Positions 55,413-64,000 of a stretch of DNA of 64,000 nucleotides are shown here, piece by piece (positions within the stretch are counted from its first letter, which is position 1; every line of letters begins with the position of its first letter). The notes beneath the pieces are model-generated. The model had not been told where the DNA came from and searched no databases. It saw only the letters and a program-made list of their open reading frames with translations. The stretch covers positions 1,798,001 through 1,862,000 of the forward strand of contig NZ_CP042220.2 in NCBI RefSeq assembly GCF_007858975.2, given 5' to 3'. The stretch is from Dickeya poaceiphila (GTDB taxonomy: Bacteria > Pseudomonadota > Gammaproteobacteria > Enterobacterales > Enterobacteriaceae). The position numbers and the translations under genes were made by a program.

Positions 55413-56287
55413 AGTGGATGTCAACATTTCATACTAACCGTCAGCCGGTGCGGCGGACCATCGTGTTGAACGGTATCGTAGCGCTGAACGGTATCAATAT
55501 CTGCATAGTGATTTTGAGCCTGTTGACGCTGATTGCGCTTTTCGCTCCCTGGCTGGCGCCGTTTGATCCCTATACGCAAAATATGATGGAGCGCTTACAG
55601 CCACCTGGCCCGGACCATTGGTTGGGAACAGACGGTTTTGGTCGTGACCTGTTATCAAGAGTGATTTATGGTACCCGACCCGCGTTGATGATGGTGGCGT
55701 TGATACTTGTCATCACCATACCTATCGGCCTGTTGGTCGGTGTGGGGTCCGGTTATCTGGGTGGCTGGGTCGATCAATTACTGATGCGGTTTACGGACAT
55801 CATACTGGCATTGCCGGGGTTGGTGATTGCGTTGGCGCTGGTAGCCGTGCTGGGACCAGGATTATTGCATGGTGCACTGGCTCTGGCGTTGACGGCATGG
55901 CCGCAGTTTGCGCGTCAGGCGCGGACTGAGACTATGGCGCTGCGTAACAGCGAGTTTCTGGCTGCTGCCCGGATGCAGGGCATCAACGGGTGGCGATTGA
56001 TGTACGGTCATGTGCTGCCATTGTGTCTGCCCGGCGTGCTGGCACGGGCCGCCATGACGCCGGGAAATATGATTCTGGCGGCTGCCGGTCTGGGTTTTCT
56101 TGGATTTGGGGCGCCGCCGCCGATGGCAGAATGGGGCGCGATGGTAGCGGAAGGCAGCAACGTGATGTTGGAACAGTGGTGGGTTGCCACTATGCCGGGA
56201 TTGGCTATTTTCCTCACCAGTCTGACCTTTAATCTGTTAGGCAACGTATTGCGCGACAGACTGGACCCTCGCTATGACAAACACTGA
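55409..56287 (+). CDS. Peptide/nickel-type ABC transporter permease (DppC/OppC class)
   Basis: 292 residues. The N-terminal cytoplasmic tail is followed by TM1 (ICIVILSLLTLIALFAPWLAPF) and the family phrase HWLGTDGFGRDLLSRVIYGTR before the permease core. The EAA loop is ARMQGINGWRLMYGHVLPL. Residues 25-36 contain a near-duplication (LNGIVALNGIN), from TGAACGGTATC repeated 18 bp apart. The start overlaps the previous stop (ATGA), and its end overlaps the next gene by 14 bp. Confidence 0.87.
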   Translation: MKWMSTFHTNRQPVRRTIVLNGIVALNGINICIVILSLLTLIALFAPWLAPFDPYTQNMMERLQPPGPDHWLGTDGFGRDLLSRVIYGTRPALMMVALILVITIPIGLLVGVGSGYLGGWVDQLLMRFTDIILALPGLVIALALVAVLGPGLLHGALALALTAWPQFARQARTETMALRNSEFLAAARMQGINGWRLMYGHVLPLCLPGVLARAAMTPGNMILAAAGLGFLGFGAPPPMAEWGAMVAEGSNVMLEQWWVATMPGLAIFLTSLTFNLLGNVLRDRLDPRYDKH

Positions 56288-57122
56288 ACCCTGGCTGCTT
56301 GATGTCAAAAATTTGTCGATCCGACGCCATCACGGTAACTCACAGACGCTGGTGCAGCCGCTATCATTCAGTATGCGACGTGAACGGGTGGCGCTGGTGG
56401 GAGAATCAGGGTCGGGAAAGTCGTTGCTGGCCTGGGCGTTGATGGGGTTATTGCCGCATGAGTGCCGGATGCAGGCTGAACGACTGGAACTGGCCGGGCA
56501 AGATTTGCTGCAGTTAAGTCCACGGCAGTGGCGACAGTGGCGTGGCTGGCGTATAGCGATGGTCATGCAGGGGCCGAAGCACGCGCTTAACCCCATGCGC
56601 ACTATCGGTTGGCAAATAGAGGAACCGCTGCGGCTGCATACACAGTTTTCGCGCCGTGAACGGCAAGAACGGGTGCTGGAGAGCCTTAATTCGGTCGGTC
56701 TGGCGGATGCTGGCGGGGTGCTGGCATGTTATCCCCACCAGATTTCCGGCGGTATGGCGCAGCGGGTCATGCTGGCTATGGCAATGATTACCCGTCCCGA
56801 TCTGTTGATTATTGACGAGCGTACCTTTGCGCTGGATCAGGAAGCTCGTGTACAGGTGCTGTCGCTGCTTGACCATTTGCTGACCGCGCATCATATGGGG
56901 TTACTGCTGATTAGCCATGATTTGCCGTTAGTGGTACACCATTGCGCCCGCATCCTGGTAATGCGCCAGGGAAATGTGGTGGATGCCCTGACTGCGTCGC
57001 AACTGCCGGATGCGACGCATCCATACACCAGGGCGTTATGGCAATCCCGGCCAGGTAAGCATACTCATGGACAGATCCTGCCGATAACGCCGGACGAACC
57101 AGAGGCGCGGTGTGATGCATGA
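56274..57122 (+). CDS. ABC transporter ATPase (OppD/DppD class), unusual Walker B neighbourhood
   Basis: 282 residues. Walker A is GESGSGKS (43-50), the signature motif is QISGGMAQRV, and Walker B is LLIIDERTFALD. The usual text after the catalytic Glu is PTTALD; here Pro and Thr are replaced by Arg and Phe while the Glu and D-loop Asp remain. A His switch is present in LLISHDLPL. Shorter than OppD (about 330), lacking most of the C-terminal oligopeptide-transporter extension. Confidence 0.85.
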   Translation: MTNTEPWLLDVKNLSIRRHHGNSQTLVQPLSFSMRRERVALVGESGSGKSLLAWALMGLLPHECRMQAERLELAGQDLLQLSPRQWRQWRGWRIAMVMQGPKHALNPMRTIGWQIEEPLRLHTQFSRRERQERVLESLNSVGLADAGGVLACYPHQISGGMAQRVMLAMAMITRPDLLIIDERTFALDQEARVQVLSLLDHLLTAHHMGLLLISHDLPLVVHHCARILVMRQGNVVDALTASQLPDATHPYTRALWQSRPGKHTHGQILPITPDEPEARCDA

Positions 57123-57798
57123 GTCCATGGCGGTTGTCTTGCAGCAGGTGAGTGTGGCGCATTGGCAAGGATGTCAGCGTCATGACGTTGTGCATCAAGC
57201 CAGTTTTAACGTAGTGACTGGGGAGTGCTTCGGTCTGGCCGGACCGTCCGGTAGCGGAAAGTCCTCATTGTTATGGATGCTGGCAGGGTTGAATCCACAT
57301 TGGTCGGGGACGATGACGCTACTTGAACAGTCCGTGTTGCCGGGTCAGTCGTTCGGGCAGACGTTACGCCGACAGGTACAGATGGTATTTCAGGACCCTT
57401 ACGCCTCGTTGCATCCGCGTCGCAACCTGCGTAAAACGTTGGGTGACCCCTTGCGGCTGATGGGGCTCACGGACATTGATGAGCGGTTGGCGCAGGGGGC
57501 CGGGCAGGTTGGCTTGCCTGACTACCTGCTGGATAGCTATCCGCATCAACTATCGGGTGGGCAACGTCAGCAGACGGCGCTATTACGTGCGTTGTTGCTG
57601 CGTCCGCGCTTATTGTTGCTGGATGAAGCCACATCAGCGCTGGATTCGGTGGGGCAGGCGCGCATCCTCAATTTGCTAAACCGCAGGCGGGAAGAGGACG
57701 ATCTGACCATTATCATCATCAGCCATGATTGCAATGTGATGGAACATATGTGTGACCGCATGGTGTGGATACAGGACGGCAGGCTGCAACCACGTTGA
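57115..57798 (+). CDS. ABC transporter ATPase (OppF/DppF class), short form
   Basis: 227 residues from the ATG at 57115; a GTG 3 bp earlier and an ATG at 57127 are alternatives. Walker A GPSGSGKS, signature HQLSGGQRQQTAL, Walker B LLLLDEATSALD and the switch IIISHDCNV are complete. It lacks the C-terminal oligopeptide-binding extension of OppF. It overlaps the preceding ATPase gene and completes the heterodimeric motor of the transporter. Confidence 0.86.
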   Translation: MHESMAVVLQQVSVAHWQGCQRHDVVHQASFNVVTGECFGLAGPSGSGKSSLLWMLAGLNPHWSGTMTLLEQSVLPGQSFGQTLRRQVQMVFQDPYASLHPRRNLRKTLGDPLRLMGLTDIDERLAQGAGQVGLPDYLLDSYPHQLSGGQRQQTALLRALLLRPRLLLLDEATSALDSVGQARILNLLNRRREEDDLTIIIISHDCNVMEHMCDRMVWIQDGRLQPR

Positions 57799-57892
57799 GT
57801 GAAATGGTAGGTGTTACTATGTAGCTATGTGGCGGCGCAAGCGGATTTCCGGCAAACCGATGTTGAGCTGATGCGTTGATAGTGAGGAAGAG

Positions 57893-59491
57893 ATGATGAA
57901 GGCATGGTGTGCCATTCTGTTGACGCTAATCTTGATGGCCAGCCCACCGGCGAGTGCGTCTACACCAGATGATACGTTAGTGGTGGCGGTTTCTCTGAAT
58001 GGCATTATCAGTTTTGACCCGGCGGAAAGTTTTGAAACCGTCAGCAACAGTAGTCTTACCTCGCTTTATCAAGGGTTGGTGGCGATTGATCGCACTCAGC
58101 CGACCCAACTGAACCCCGATCTGGCGCTCAGCTGGCGCGAAGGCCAGGATGGAAAAAGCCTGATCTTTACTCTCGACCCCGATGCAGTGTTCGCCTCCGG
58201 CAACCCGGTACTGGCTGACGATGTCATTTATTCGTTGACCCGATCAGTAAAACTTAACAAAACACCTGTGTTTATCCTGAACGAATTGGGATGGAAGCCC
58301 GGTAATATCGATATGCAATTTCGGGAAATCGACGATCATACGCTGGAGATTCGCTGGACCAGTGATATTGGCAGCGAACTGGCATTGCGCTTGTTATCGG
58401 CGAGCGTCGCACTGATTGTTGACGGCAAGGTAGTGGAAAAACACAGCGAGCATGGCGATTTTGGCAATAAATGGCTGAAGAGCCATTCGGCGGGTAGCGG
58501 CAGCTATCGCATTCGCCATTATCTGCCTCAGCAGGCGCTGTTGCTGGAGAGTAACCCATACACGCGTCGCCCCCCTGCACTGGCGCAGGTGATATTGAAA
58601 GATGTCTCCGACCCTAGTGTACGCCGCTTGTTGTTGTTACAGGGCGATGTTGATGTGGCCTACGATCTGGGTGCGGATCAATTCAGTGCGCTGGAACATC
58701 AACCGGGTGTCACTGTGAGCATGACGCCTGGATTTAAGATTTACTATCTGGGCTTCAATACTCGCAGTAACACCGCTCCCTTTCTGAGTCAGTCCGCCTT
58801 TTGGCAGGCGGCACGCTGGCTGGTCGATTATCAGAGTATTGCCCATCGGTTGCTGAAAGATCAGTTTTGGGTGCATCAGAATTTCCTGCCGTGGGGGTTT
58901 GACGGTGCGTCGCAAGAAGAGCCGTTCCGGCTTGATGTGGAGAAAGCCAGACGTTTGTTGCGCGACGGCGGGATAGCGCCGGGCAGCCGGTTTACGCTGC
59001 TGGTAACCAATCAACCGCCTTATATTGAGGTGGCGCAGGCGCTGCAGGACAGTTTTTCCCGTGCCGATATTCGTATAGATGTGCAGGCGGTGACGGAGAG
59101 TGAACTCTGGACGCGTATGCGCAGTGGCCGTTTTCAGGCGGTCTTCACCTATTGGGGACCGGATTATATCGACCCTAATAGTAATGCCAGTGCATTTACC
59201 TTTAGCCCGCCGGGTGGGCCGGGTACGCTGGTCAGCCGATTAGGCTGGGTCATCCCTGAGTTGAGTTTGTTGACCAAAGCGGCGGCTGTGCAGTGCGAGT
59301 CACAAATGCGACGCAACATCTATCTGCGATTGCAGCAGGCTGTCAGGGAAGATTCGCCGTTTGTAGTGATGTTGCAGGGAAAACGGCTGGTGGCGGTGCG
59401 TAATACGCTGGTGAATGTCCGCCAGAGTATCGCCAATTCCATGCTTTACTTTGATGAGATCAGCAAGGTGAAAACGCCCGCATCACCATGA
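57893..59491 (+). CDS. Periplasmic family-5 solute-binding protein of the ABC transporter
   Basis: 532 residues with a signal peptide (MMKAWCAILLTLILMASPPASA). Family-5 layout: VVAVSLNGIISFDPAESFETVSNSSL at the start, GSGSYRIRHYLPQQALLLESNPYTRR in the middle and FQAVFTYWGPDYIDPNSNASAF in the ligand-binding cleft. It captures peptides, nickel chelates or related solutes for the permeases upstream. GAGG lies before the paired ATGs (57893 and 57896). It is the last gene of the operon, 94 bp after the second ATPase, ending at a clear terminator. Confidence 0.88.
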   Translation: MMKAWCAILLTLILMASPPASASTPDDTLVVAVSLNGIISFDPAESFETVSNSSLTSLYQGLVAIDRTQPTQLNPDLALSWREGQDGKSLIFTLDPDAVFASGNPVLADDVIYSLTRSVKLNKTPVFILNELGWKPGNIDMQFREIDDHTLEIRWTSDIGSELALRLLSASVALIVDGKVVEKHSEHGDFGNKWLKSHSAGSGSYRIRHYLPQQALLLESNPYTRRPPALAQVILKDVSDPSVRRLLLLQGDVDVAYDLGADQFSALEHQPGVTVSMTPGFKIYYLGFNTRSNTAPFLSQSAFWQAARWLVDYQSIAHRLLKDQFWVHQNFLPWGFDGASQEEPFRLDVEKARRLLRDGGIAPGSRFTLLVTNQPPYIEVAQALQDSFSRADIRIDVQAVTESELWTRMRSGRFQAVFTYWGPDYIDPNSNASAFTFSPPGGPGTLVSRLGWVIPELSLLTKAAAVQCESQMRRNIYLRLQQAVREDSPFVVMLQGKRLVAVRNTLVNVRQSIANSMLYFDEISKVKTPASP

Positions 59492-59587
59492 GCGGTACGC
59501 AATCCGCCGCCCGGTTTGACGAGCCAACACCAGGGATCTGGTCAGCAGGCCGCCACTGCTTTTTCACTCGATGCCATTCGTTCAATC

Positions 59588-59620
59588 AATGTGCGTTCTT
59601 TTAATCAACGCACATTTTTT
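59588..59620. terminator. Rho-independent terminator after the ABC operon
   Basis: AATGTGCGTT pairs perfectly with AACGCACATT (10 bp, 9-nt loop) and is followed by TTTT. It also lies at the end of the convergent ClC gene. Confidence 0.85.
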
Positions 59621-60888
59621 CAATCACGGTATTTTTTTTCAATCAGCGCATTAGTGCTGACCGCTCCGGCAATACACAGCGCCATCGGCACAAAAAAATC
59701 GTTGTTGATGCGGGTCAGTTCCATGATCAACACCAGACTGGTGATCGGCATTTTCATTGAGGTTGCCAAAAACGCTGCTGCGCCAATGACGGCGTAAGCG
59801 CCCGGCTGGTTGTGTGGGAAGAACCACGACCAGATGCCGCCCAACGCTATCGCCAGCAATGCACCGTTGGCCAGACCGGGGGTCAGCAAGCCGCCCTGAG
59901 CGCCAGCGCGCAGGCTACTCCATTGCACCAACACCTTGCATCCTAATAGCAACAACGCCATGGATACCGACAACTGGCTGGTGAAACTCAGTTCTGCCGG
60001 GCCTTTGCCGTTACCCGCCAGTTGCGGCAGGATGATGACCAGCAAACCCAGCAATGCGAAGTTGAGCAGGTTGGTGATGATGAGACGGGCGTTTTGTGGT
60101 GAGTGTTGGCGGGCATGACGGGTGAGGCGGACGAACAGCCAGGCGGCTCCCCCGAAGAGTGGCCCGGTGAGCAGCGCCCATACGGTCAGGTTGCCAGAGA
60201 CATCCAGCGGCAGGCTGAGGTGGTATTGATATTCATCGCCCAGACCGATGCGCGCCACCAGCGTCGCCAGCGAGCAGGTCAACAGCGCCGCCAAACTGGT
60301 TTTAATGTGAACTCGCGCCAGCAAGACTTCAACCACAAACAGCGCGCCGCCAAGCGGTACGTTATAGACTGCCGCCAGTCCACCCCCGGCGCCACACGCT
60401 ATCAACAGCCGGGTATCCTCCGGGGTCATGCGCAACGCATGGCAGAGATGGGTGGCAGCCAGTGCTCCCAGCTCTCGCGGTGCGACTTCTCGTCCCAGCG
60501 GCGATCCAAGCGCGACGGTAGTAATTTGTAGCAGAACGTGGATTATCGTCTCTTTTACCGGCATATCTGGCTTTTCTGCCTGTAATGCCGCGGTAATGCT
60601 CACCAGACGACGACCATAGCGATAGAGTGCATACCACCCCAGTCCTGCTACCAGACCACAGAGTAGCAACACAATAACGCGTCGGATGGGTGCTGCTGCC
60701 GAGACGCCTTGTAAAAAACTTTCTTCGCTAATGATATGGTCCAAACTATAACCATAGGCCAGATGTTGAATGGTATGGAGCAACAGCGCCAGCAACAGAC
60801 CACCGATGCCGGCGAGTATGCCGGTTGACAGTAGCGCAACGATGAAACGAATACGCTGGGACATTATTTCGGACATACACACCCACAT
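59620..60888 (-). CDS. ClC-family chloride channel/antiporter
   Basis: Up to 422 residues; ATGs at 60888, 60876 and 60864 are all possible starts and none has a strong ribosome-binding site. ClC motifs: GSPLGREVAPREL, where the Glu after Arg corresponds to the gating Glu148 of E. coli ClcA, and AQGGLLTPGLANGALLA in the second half (the GGxFxP region). The repeats IACGAGGGLAAVYNVPLGGALFVVEVLL match helices I-J. Moves chloride, possibly in exchange for protons, and may help extreme acid resistance. ClcB is the nearest E. coli relative in position and size, but identity to it is not obvious, so no symbol is given. Confidence 0.82.
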   Translation of the reverse strand: MWVCMSEIMSQRIRFIVALLSTGILAGIGGLLLALLLHTIQHLAYGYSLDHIISEESFLQGVSAAAPIRRVIVLLLCGLVAGLGWYALYRYGRRLVSITAALQAEKPDMPVKETIIHVLLQITTVALGSPLGREVAPRELGALAATHLCHALRMTPEDTRLLIACGAGGGLAAVYNVPLGGALFVVEVLLARVHIKTSLAALLTCSLATLVARIGLGDEYQYHLSLPLDVSGNLTVWALLTGPLFGGAAWLFVRLTRHARQHSPQNARLIITNLLNFALLGLLVIILPQLAGNGKGPAELSFTSQLSVSMALLLLGCKVLVQWSSLRAGAQGGLLTPGLANGALLAIALGGIWSWFFPHNQPGAYAVIGAAAFLATSMKMPITSLVLIMELTRINNDFFVPMALCIAGAVSTNALIEKKYRD

Positions 60889-61062
60889 CGAACACAGAGA
60901 ACCGCATTGCCGCGCATTGACTTCTCACCGTACATTGTAATTGTTGCCTATTTTGCGTGTTGCATATTCTACTGAATCTATCTCAACCGCAGGTATCTGG
61001 GCCGCAATGCATCTATCAGGCAAATACATCGATCAGGTAATACATCGATAGGAGACGGCAAC

Positions 61063-61752
61063 ATGACGAGCGACCAACAACCGTCAACCTATCAGCGCAT
61101 TACAGGCGCTGACTGGCGTCATATTTTTGTCGTGGGCGATATACACGGGTGCTATCAGCAACTGATGGTAACGCTGGAACAGGCTGGGTTTGATACCGAC
61201 CGAGATCTGCTGGTATCCGTAGGCGACATCATTGACCGCGGGGACGAAAATCTCGCTTGTCTTGATTTGTTGCAGCAGCGCTGGTTTCGTGCGGTACGCG
61301 GCAATCATGAGCAAATGGCGTTGGACGCACTTAACGATACCGGGCGCATTGCCCTGTGGCGAGCCAATGGCGGCGACTGGTTTTTCCGGTTGACTGGCGA
61401 GCGTCAGGCATTGGCACGGCAGTTGCTGGCTCAGGCGGCACAGTTGCCCTATGTCATCGAGATTGAGACTGTGACCGGCAAACGCACCGTGGTGGCTCAT
61501 GCCGATTACCCGGCGGAACGCTATCGGTATGGTCAGCCGCTATCCTGGACACAGGTGTTATGGAGCCGACAGCGTGTCAGCCGGGCGATGGCGGGTATCG
61601 GCGGACCAATTATCGGTGCAGACCGTTTTCTGTTCGGGCATACACCATTGCGTCAGATCCTGAGATGCTGGAATGTGCAGTATATCGATACCGGCGCTGT
61701 ATTTGGCGGTGAATTGACGCTATGCCGAATTCAGGATGGTATTAGCCCATAA
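61063..61752 (+). CDS. pphA: PphA-type serine/threonine protein phosphatase
   Basis: 229 residues (E. coli PphA 218) of the PPP metallophosphatase family. The three metal-binding motifs are GDIHG (25-29), GDIIDRG (54-60) and GNHEQ (80-84); a later His in VVAHADYP and GADRFLFGHTPLR complete the site. The C-terminus YIDTGAVFGGELTLCRIQ is typical. E. coli PphA responds to misfolded proteins and signals to the CpxRA pathway. AGGAG precedes the ATG. Isolated between a divergent ClC gene and a small secreted protein gene. Confidence 0.92.
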   Translation: MTSDQQPSTYQRITGADWRHIFVVGDIHGCYQQLMVTLEQAGFDTDRDLLVSVGDIIDRGDENLACLDLLQQRWFRAVRGNHEQMALDALNDTGRIALWRANGGDWFFRLTGERQALARQLLAQAAQLPYVIEIETVTGKRTVVAHADYPAERYRYGQPLSWTQVLWSRQRVSRAMAGIGGPIIGADRFLFGHTPLRQILRCWNVQYIDTGAVFGGELTLCRIQDGISP

Positions 61753-61861
61753 CGACAGATTATTACCGGGAAAAATTCACACTGTTTGACTTATCTCCTG
61801 CGGATTGAAGAAAGCGATCTATGATTAATACTTCGGGTTCTGAATTCGAATCTGGCATTTT

Positions 61862-62179
61862 ATGAACGAGGATAGCGTCGTGAAAAAGTATTTTTTCCAA
61901 TTATTATGTATGTCATGTTTTTTATTTACCGCCACGGTGGGCGCGAAAAATACTCGGTTGAATGATAATCAGGTCAGGCAAATCATGATTGAAGAATCGA
62001 TAGCCGATTATTCGGGAAATTGTGCCTGCCCATATAGTTCGGACAAAAATGGCAGGCGTTGTGGCGGACGTAGCGCCTGGAGTCGTAAAGGCGGTGCCGC
62101 GCCGCTTTGTTATAAAGATGATATTACGAAAGAGCAGGTGGTGCGCTGGCGTGAAGCAAATAAAGAGCGTGCGAAGTAA
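61862..62179 (+). CDS. Small secreted Cys-rich protein, unknown function
   Basis: 105 residues from ATG 61862, or 99 from GTG 61880, which would put the start directly before the signal peptide (KKYFFQLLCMSCFLFTATVGA) and has GAGG upstream. The mature part contains SGNCACPYSSD, GRRCGGRSAWSR and AAPLCYKDD, with Cys spaced for disulfide bonds or metal binding, and a basic helical tail. I know proteins with this CACPYS...RCGGRSA pattern in many proteobacteria, but no function. It is AT-rich at the 5' end. Confidence 0.7.
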   Translation: MNEDSVVKKYFFQLLCMSCFLFTATVGAKNTRLNDNQVRQIMIEESIADYSGNCACPYSSDKNGRRCGGRSAWSRKGGAAPLCYKDDITKEQVVRWREANKERAK

Positions 62180-62221
62180 TACTCACCATAGTCAGACACC
62201 CGAAAATAGAGATTAATGCCC

Positions 62222-62267
62222 GAAGTAGCAAGAGTGGCAATAGAAGTAGCAATAGAAGTAGCAATAA
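62222..62267. repeat. Short degenerate tandem repeat
   Basis: Units of about 12 bp, GAAGTAGCAATA and variants, repeated three to four times in the gap between convergent genes. Low complexity; probable replication slippage. Confidence 0.7.
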
Positions 62268-62290
62268 TAGTTGAAATAATGTGATTATCT

Positions 62291-62321
62291 CACGCCCTGA
62301 TGATGACCTCATCAGGGCGTG
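62291..62321. terminator. Bidirectional hairpin between the secreted protein gene and aer
   Basis: A 13-bp perfect stem (CACGCCCTGATGA with TCATCAGGGCGTG) around TGACC, between convergent genes. No U-tract. Confidence 0.8.
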
Positions 62322-62339
62322 TTACTGACGGTAACCGGA

Positions 62340-63887
62340 TTATCGGAATACGTGTAATGCCTGTTCCAGCCGATGTGCTTGTTGCCTGAGCTGGTCTGAT
62401 GCCTGTGCACAGGCGCTTACCTGGGATGCATTTTGTTGGGTAATCTGTTCCAGTTCTTCTACTGCCCGGCCTATTTCAGACAGCCCGACGGTTTGCTCTT
62501 TGGTTGAATCGGCAATATGCGAAATCAACTCACTGACGCTATTTACCCTGGCCACGATGTTCTGTGTGCTGTCGCCCGCATCCCTGACGTGGGTTGACCC
62601 ATAACGAACCTGCGCCACGCTGGACTCGATCAACTGCTTGATCTCATTGGCGGCGCTGGCGCTACGTTGTGCCAGACTACGCACTTCACCAGCCACAACG
62701 GCAAATCCTTTCCCTTGTTCGCCGGCGCGTGCGGCTTCTACCGCCGCGTTCAGGGCCAGTATGTTGGTTTGAAACGCGATGTTATCGATGATCGAGGTAA
62801 TACCGGCGATTTTCTCCGAACTGGCGACAATACTGTCCATGGTTTTTTCCATTTCGCCAATTACCCGACCGCCGCTGATGGCGGCATCACAGGCGGTTTC
62901 AGCCTGCTGGCTGGCTTCTCTGGTGGTGGTGGTGTTGGTTTGTACGGTGGTATTGATTTCGTTCATGGCGGCGGCGGTCTGCTGCACATTCGCGGCGGTG
63001 CGTTCGGCATGGTCGCTCATGTCTTCACTGCCGTGGGCCAGGTCGTCGCTGGCGGAGCGGATATTCAGCACCTGCATACTGATGTCATCCACCAGCCAGC
63101 GAAACATTAGCCCCAACTGCCCGATAGCGCGCTGGATGGTGCCAATCTCATCGGCGCGATTGCCATAATCAATAGTGTTGACGTTGCCGGTAGCGATATC
63201 TAACGCTTGCCGTTTGACCATTTCGACCGGGGCGATTAACTGCCATTCCAGTAAACCATCCAGCAGTAGCATCATGCCGGTCATAAACGCACTGGTGCTA
63301 TAAAAACCGGTGTCAAAACTGCCATGAATCGCCCAGAACACGATATAACTGATTAACGCCGCCAGCGCGATAAGCCCCCGTAGTCGCCAGCGCATGGAGA
63401 TAAAATTCAGGCGTGAAAAGAGTCCGGTCAGGCCGGTGCGAAACAGCACCCCTTTTTCTAACTTCAGATTGTTACCCTGAGCGCTTTGCATCGTCTGATA
63501 GAGCTTTTCCGCTGCATCCACTTCCTGACGCGAAGGTTGGGTTCGGACCGACATATAACCGGTCGTGCGGCCATGGCGCACAATCGGCACGGCATTGGCC
63601 CGTACCCAGTAGTGATCGCCGTTCTTGCGCCTGTTCTTAACCAGCGCTGTCCAGGGCTCCTGTTGCTCTAGTGTTTGCCACATGTCACGGAAGGCTTCAG
63701 CCGGTACATCCGGGTGGCGAACAACATTATGTGGTTGCCCATCAATTTCGTCAGGATCGAAACCACTGACCTGAATAAAGGCGTCGTTAGCATAAACAAT
63801 ATGACCGTCTACGTCGGTGACCGACATGAGTGTGGCATCCTTATCAAAAACGTATTCCCTTTGTGTGACTGGCTGGTTGTTGCGCAT
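62340..63887 (-). CDS. aer: Aer, PAS-domain aerotaxis receptor
   Basis: 515 residues. The PAS domain (about 15-120) is close to E. coli Aer: [42 protein letters not shown] and [19 protein letters not shown]. Aer binds FAD and reports redox state or oxygen. A membrane anchor (about 165-215) is followed by a HAMP-like segment and an MCP signalling domain with the tip [20 protein letters not shown]. No CheR pentapeptide is present at the C-terminus. AGAGGA precedes the ATG. Closer to Aer than the receptor at 30427, which is a diverged relative. Confidence 0.85.
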   Translation of the reverse strand: MRNNQPVTQREYVFDKDATLMSVTDVDGHIVYANDAFIQVSGFDPDEIDGQPHNVVRHPDVPAEAFRDMWQTLEQQEPWTALVKNRRKNGDHYWVRANAVPIVRHGRTTGYMSVRTQPSRQEVDAAEKLYQTMQSAQGNNLKLEKGVLFRTGLTGLFSRLNFISMRWRLRGLIALAALISYIVFWAIHGSFDTGFYSTSAFMTGMMLLLDGLLEWQLIAPVEMVKRQALDIATGNVNTIDYGNRADEIGTIQRAIGQLGLMFRWLVDDISMQVLNIRSASDDLAHGSEDMSDHAERTAANVQQTAAAMNEINTTVQTNTTTTREASQQAETACDAAISGGRVIGEMEKTMDSIVASSEKIAGITSIIDNIAFQTNILALNAAVEAARAGEQGKGFAVVAGEVRSLAQRSASAANEIKQLIESSVAQVRYGSTHVRDAGDSTQNIVARVNSVSELISHIADSTKEQTVGLSEIGRAVEELEQITQQNASQVSACAQASDQLRQQAHRLEQALHVFR

Positions 63888-64000
63888 TTCAGGTCCTCTT
63901 GAAAATTATTCTTAATCTGGACTTCAGGGTATGCTGTATTAAAAAGACATATGCCTGTCATACTTCAGGTTGCAGGTGTGCTTTTATTATTGGTTCTCTC

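Noticed and set aside
62124..62312. Short minus-strand frame with a run of about 12 leucines
   Set aside because: Created by the GAAGTAGCAATA-type tandem repeat between convergent genes; not a membrane protein gene.

Overview
This window looks like chromosome from an enterobacterium of the soft-rot group, most likely Dickeya or a close relative. The basis is gene content and order. Long stretches match the Escherichia coli order (sapDCBA-pspF / pspABC-ycjX-ycjF / tyrR / tpx / mpaA / mppA / zntB-fnrS-ttcA / ydbH-ynbE / azoR / hrpA / rstA-rstB-asr-ydgU-ydgD / chaA / chaC), but with diverged proteins and several local gains and losses. The genus is an inference; no phylogenetic marker was tested. 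I saw no tRNA, rRNA, CRISPR array, insertion sequence or integrase.

Layout. 1-6.5 kb: the sap peptide-uptake operon (minus strand, cut at the left edge inside sapD), the enhancer-binding regulator pspF, and the divergent envelope-stress operon pspABC-ycjX-ycjF with a sigma-54 promoter and an IHF site. No pspD is present. 9.4-14.3 kb: an MFS transporter and a secreted M20 peptidase sit between ycjF and tyrR. 14.4-20.8 kb is accessory: two GNAT acetyltransferases (one AT-rich), a membrane-anchored penicillin-acylase-family hydrolase, and a MmyB-type regulator divergent from a DHA2 drug exporter. 20.9-26.6 kb: tpx, the murein-peptide pair mpaA/mppA, zntB, the small RNA FnrS with its FNR box, and ttcA.

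26.7-35.2 kb: a 701-residue protein joining a Cys/His amidase-like domain to a pesticin/T4-lysozyme-like domain behind a Pro/Ala-rich leader, which is the most unusual gene here; two lipoproteins; a degraded ldhA remnant; an Aer-like chemoreceptor; ydbH and ynbE without ydbL. 35.2-49 kb: azoR, hrpA, the L-lactate utilisation operon (permease-lutABC), and the acid-response cluster rstA-rstB-asr-ydgU-ydgD. 49-64 kb: an unknown gene, a SulP transporter (dauA-like), chaA, chaC, a complete peptide/nickel-type ABC transporter with a palindrome-rich control region, a ClC channel, a PphA-type phosphatase, a small Cys-rich secreted protein and a second Aer-like receptor.

Themes. Many products act at the envelope: murein-peptide uptake and trimming (MppA, MpaA), membrane-stress sensing (Psp), outer-membrane lipid bridging (YdbH/YnbE), and acid and cation defence (RstAB, Asr, ChaA). 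Lactate fermentation is represented only by a frameshifted ldhA fragment, while a complete lactate oxidation operon lies about 10 kb away. Convergent gene pairs are separated by long perfect hairpins, several without a U-tract.
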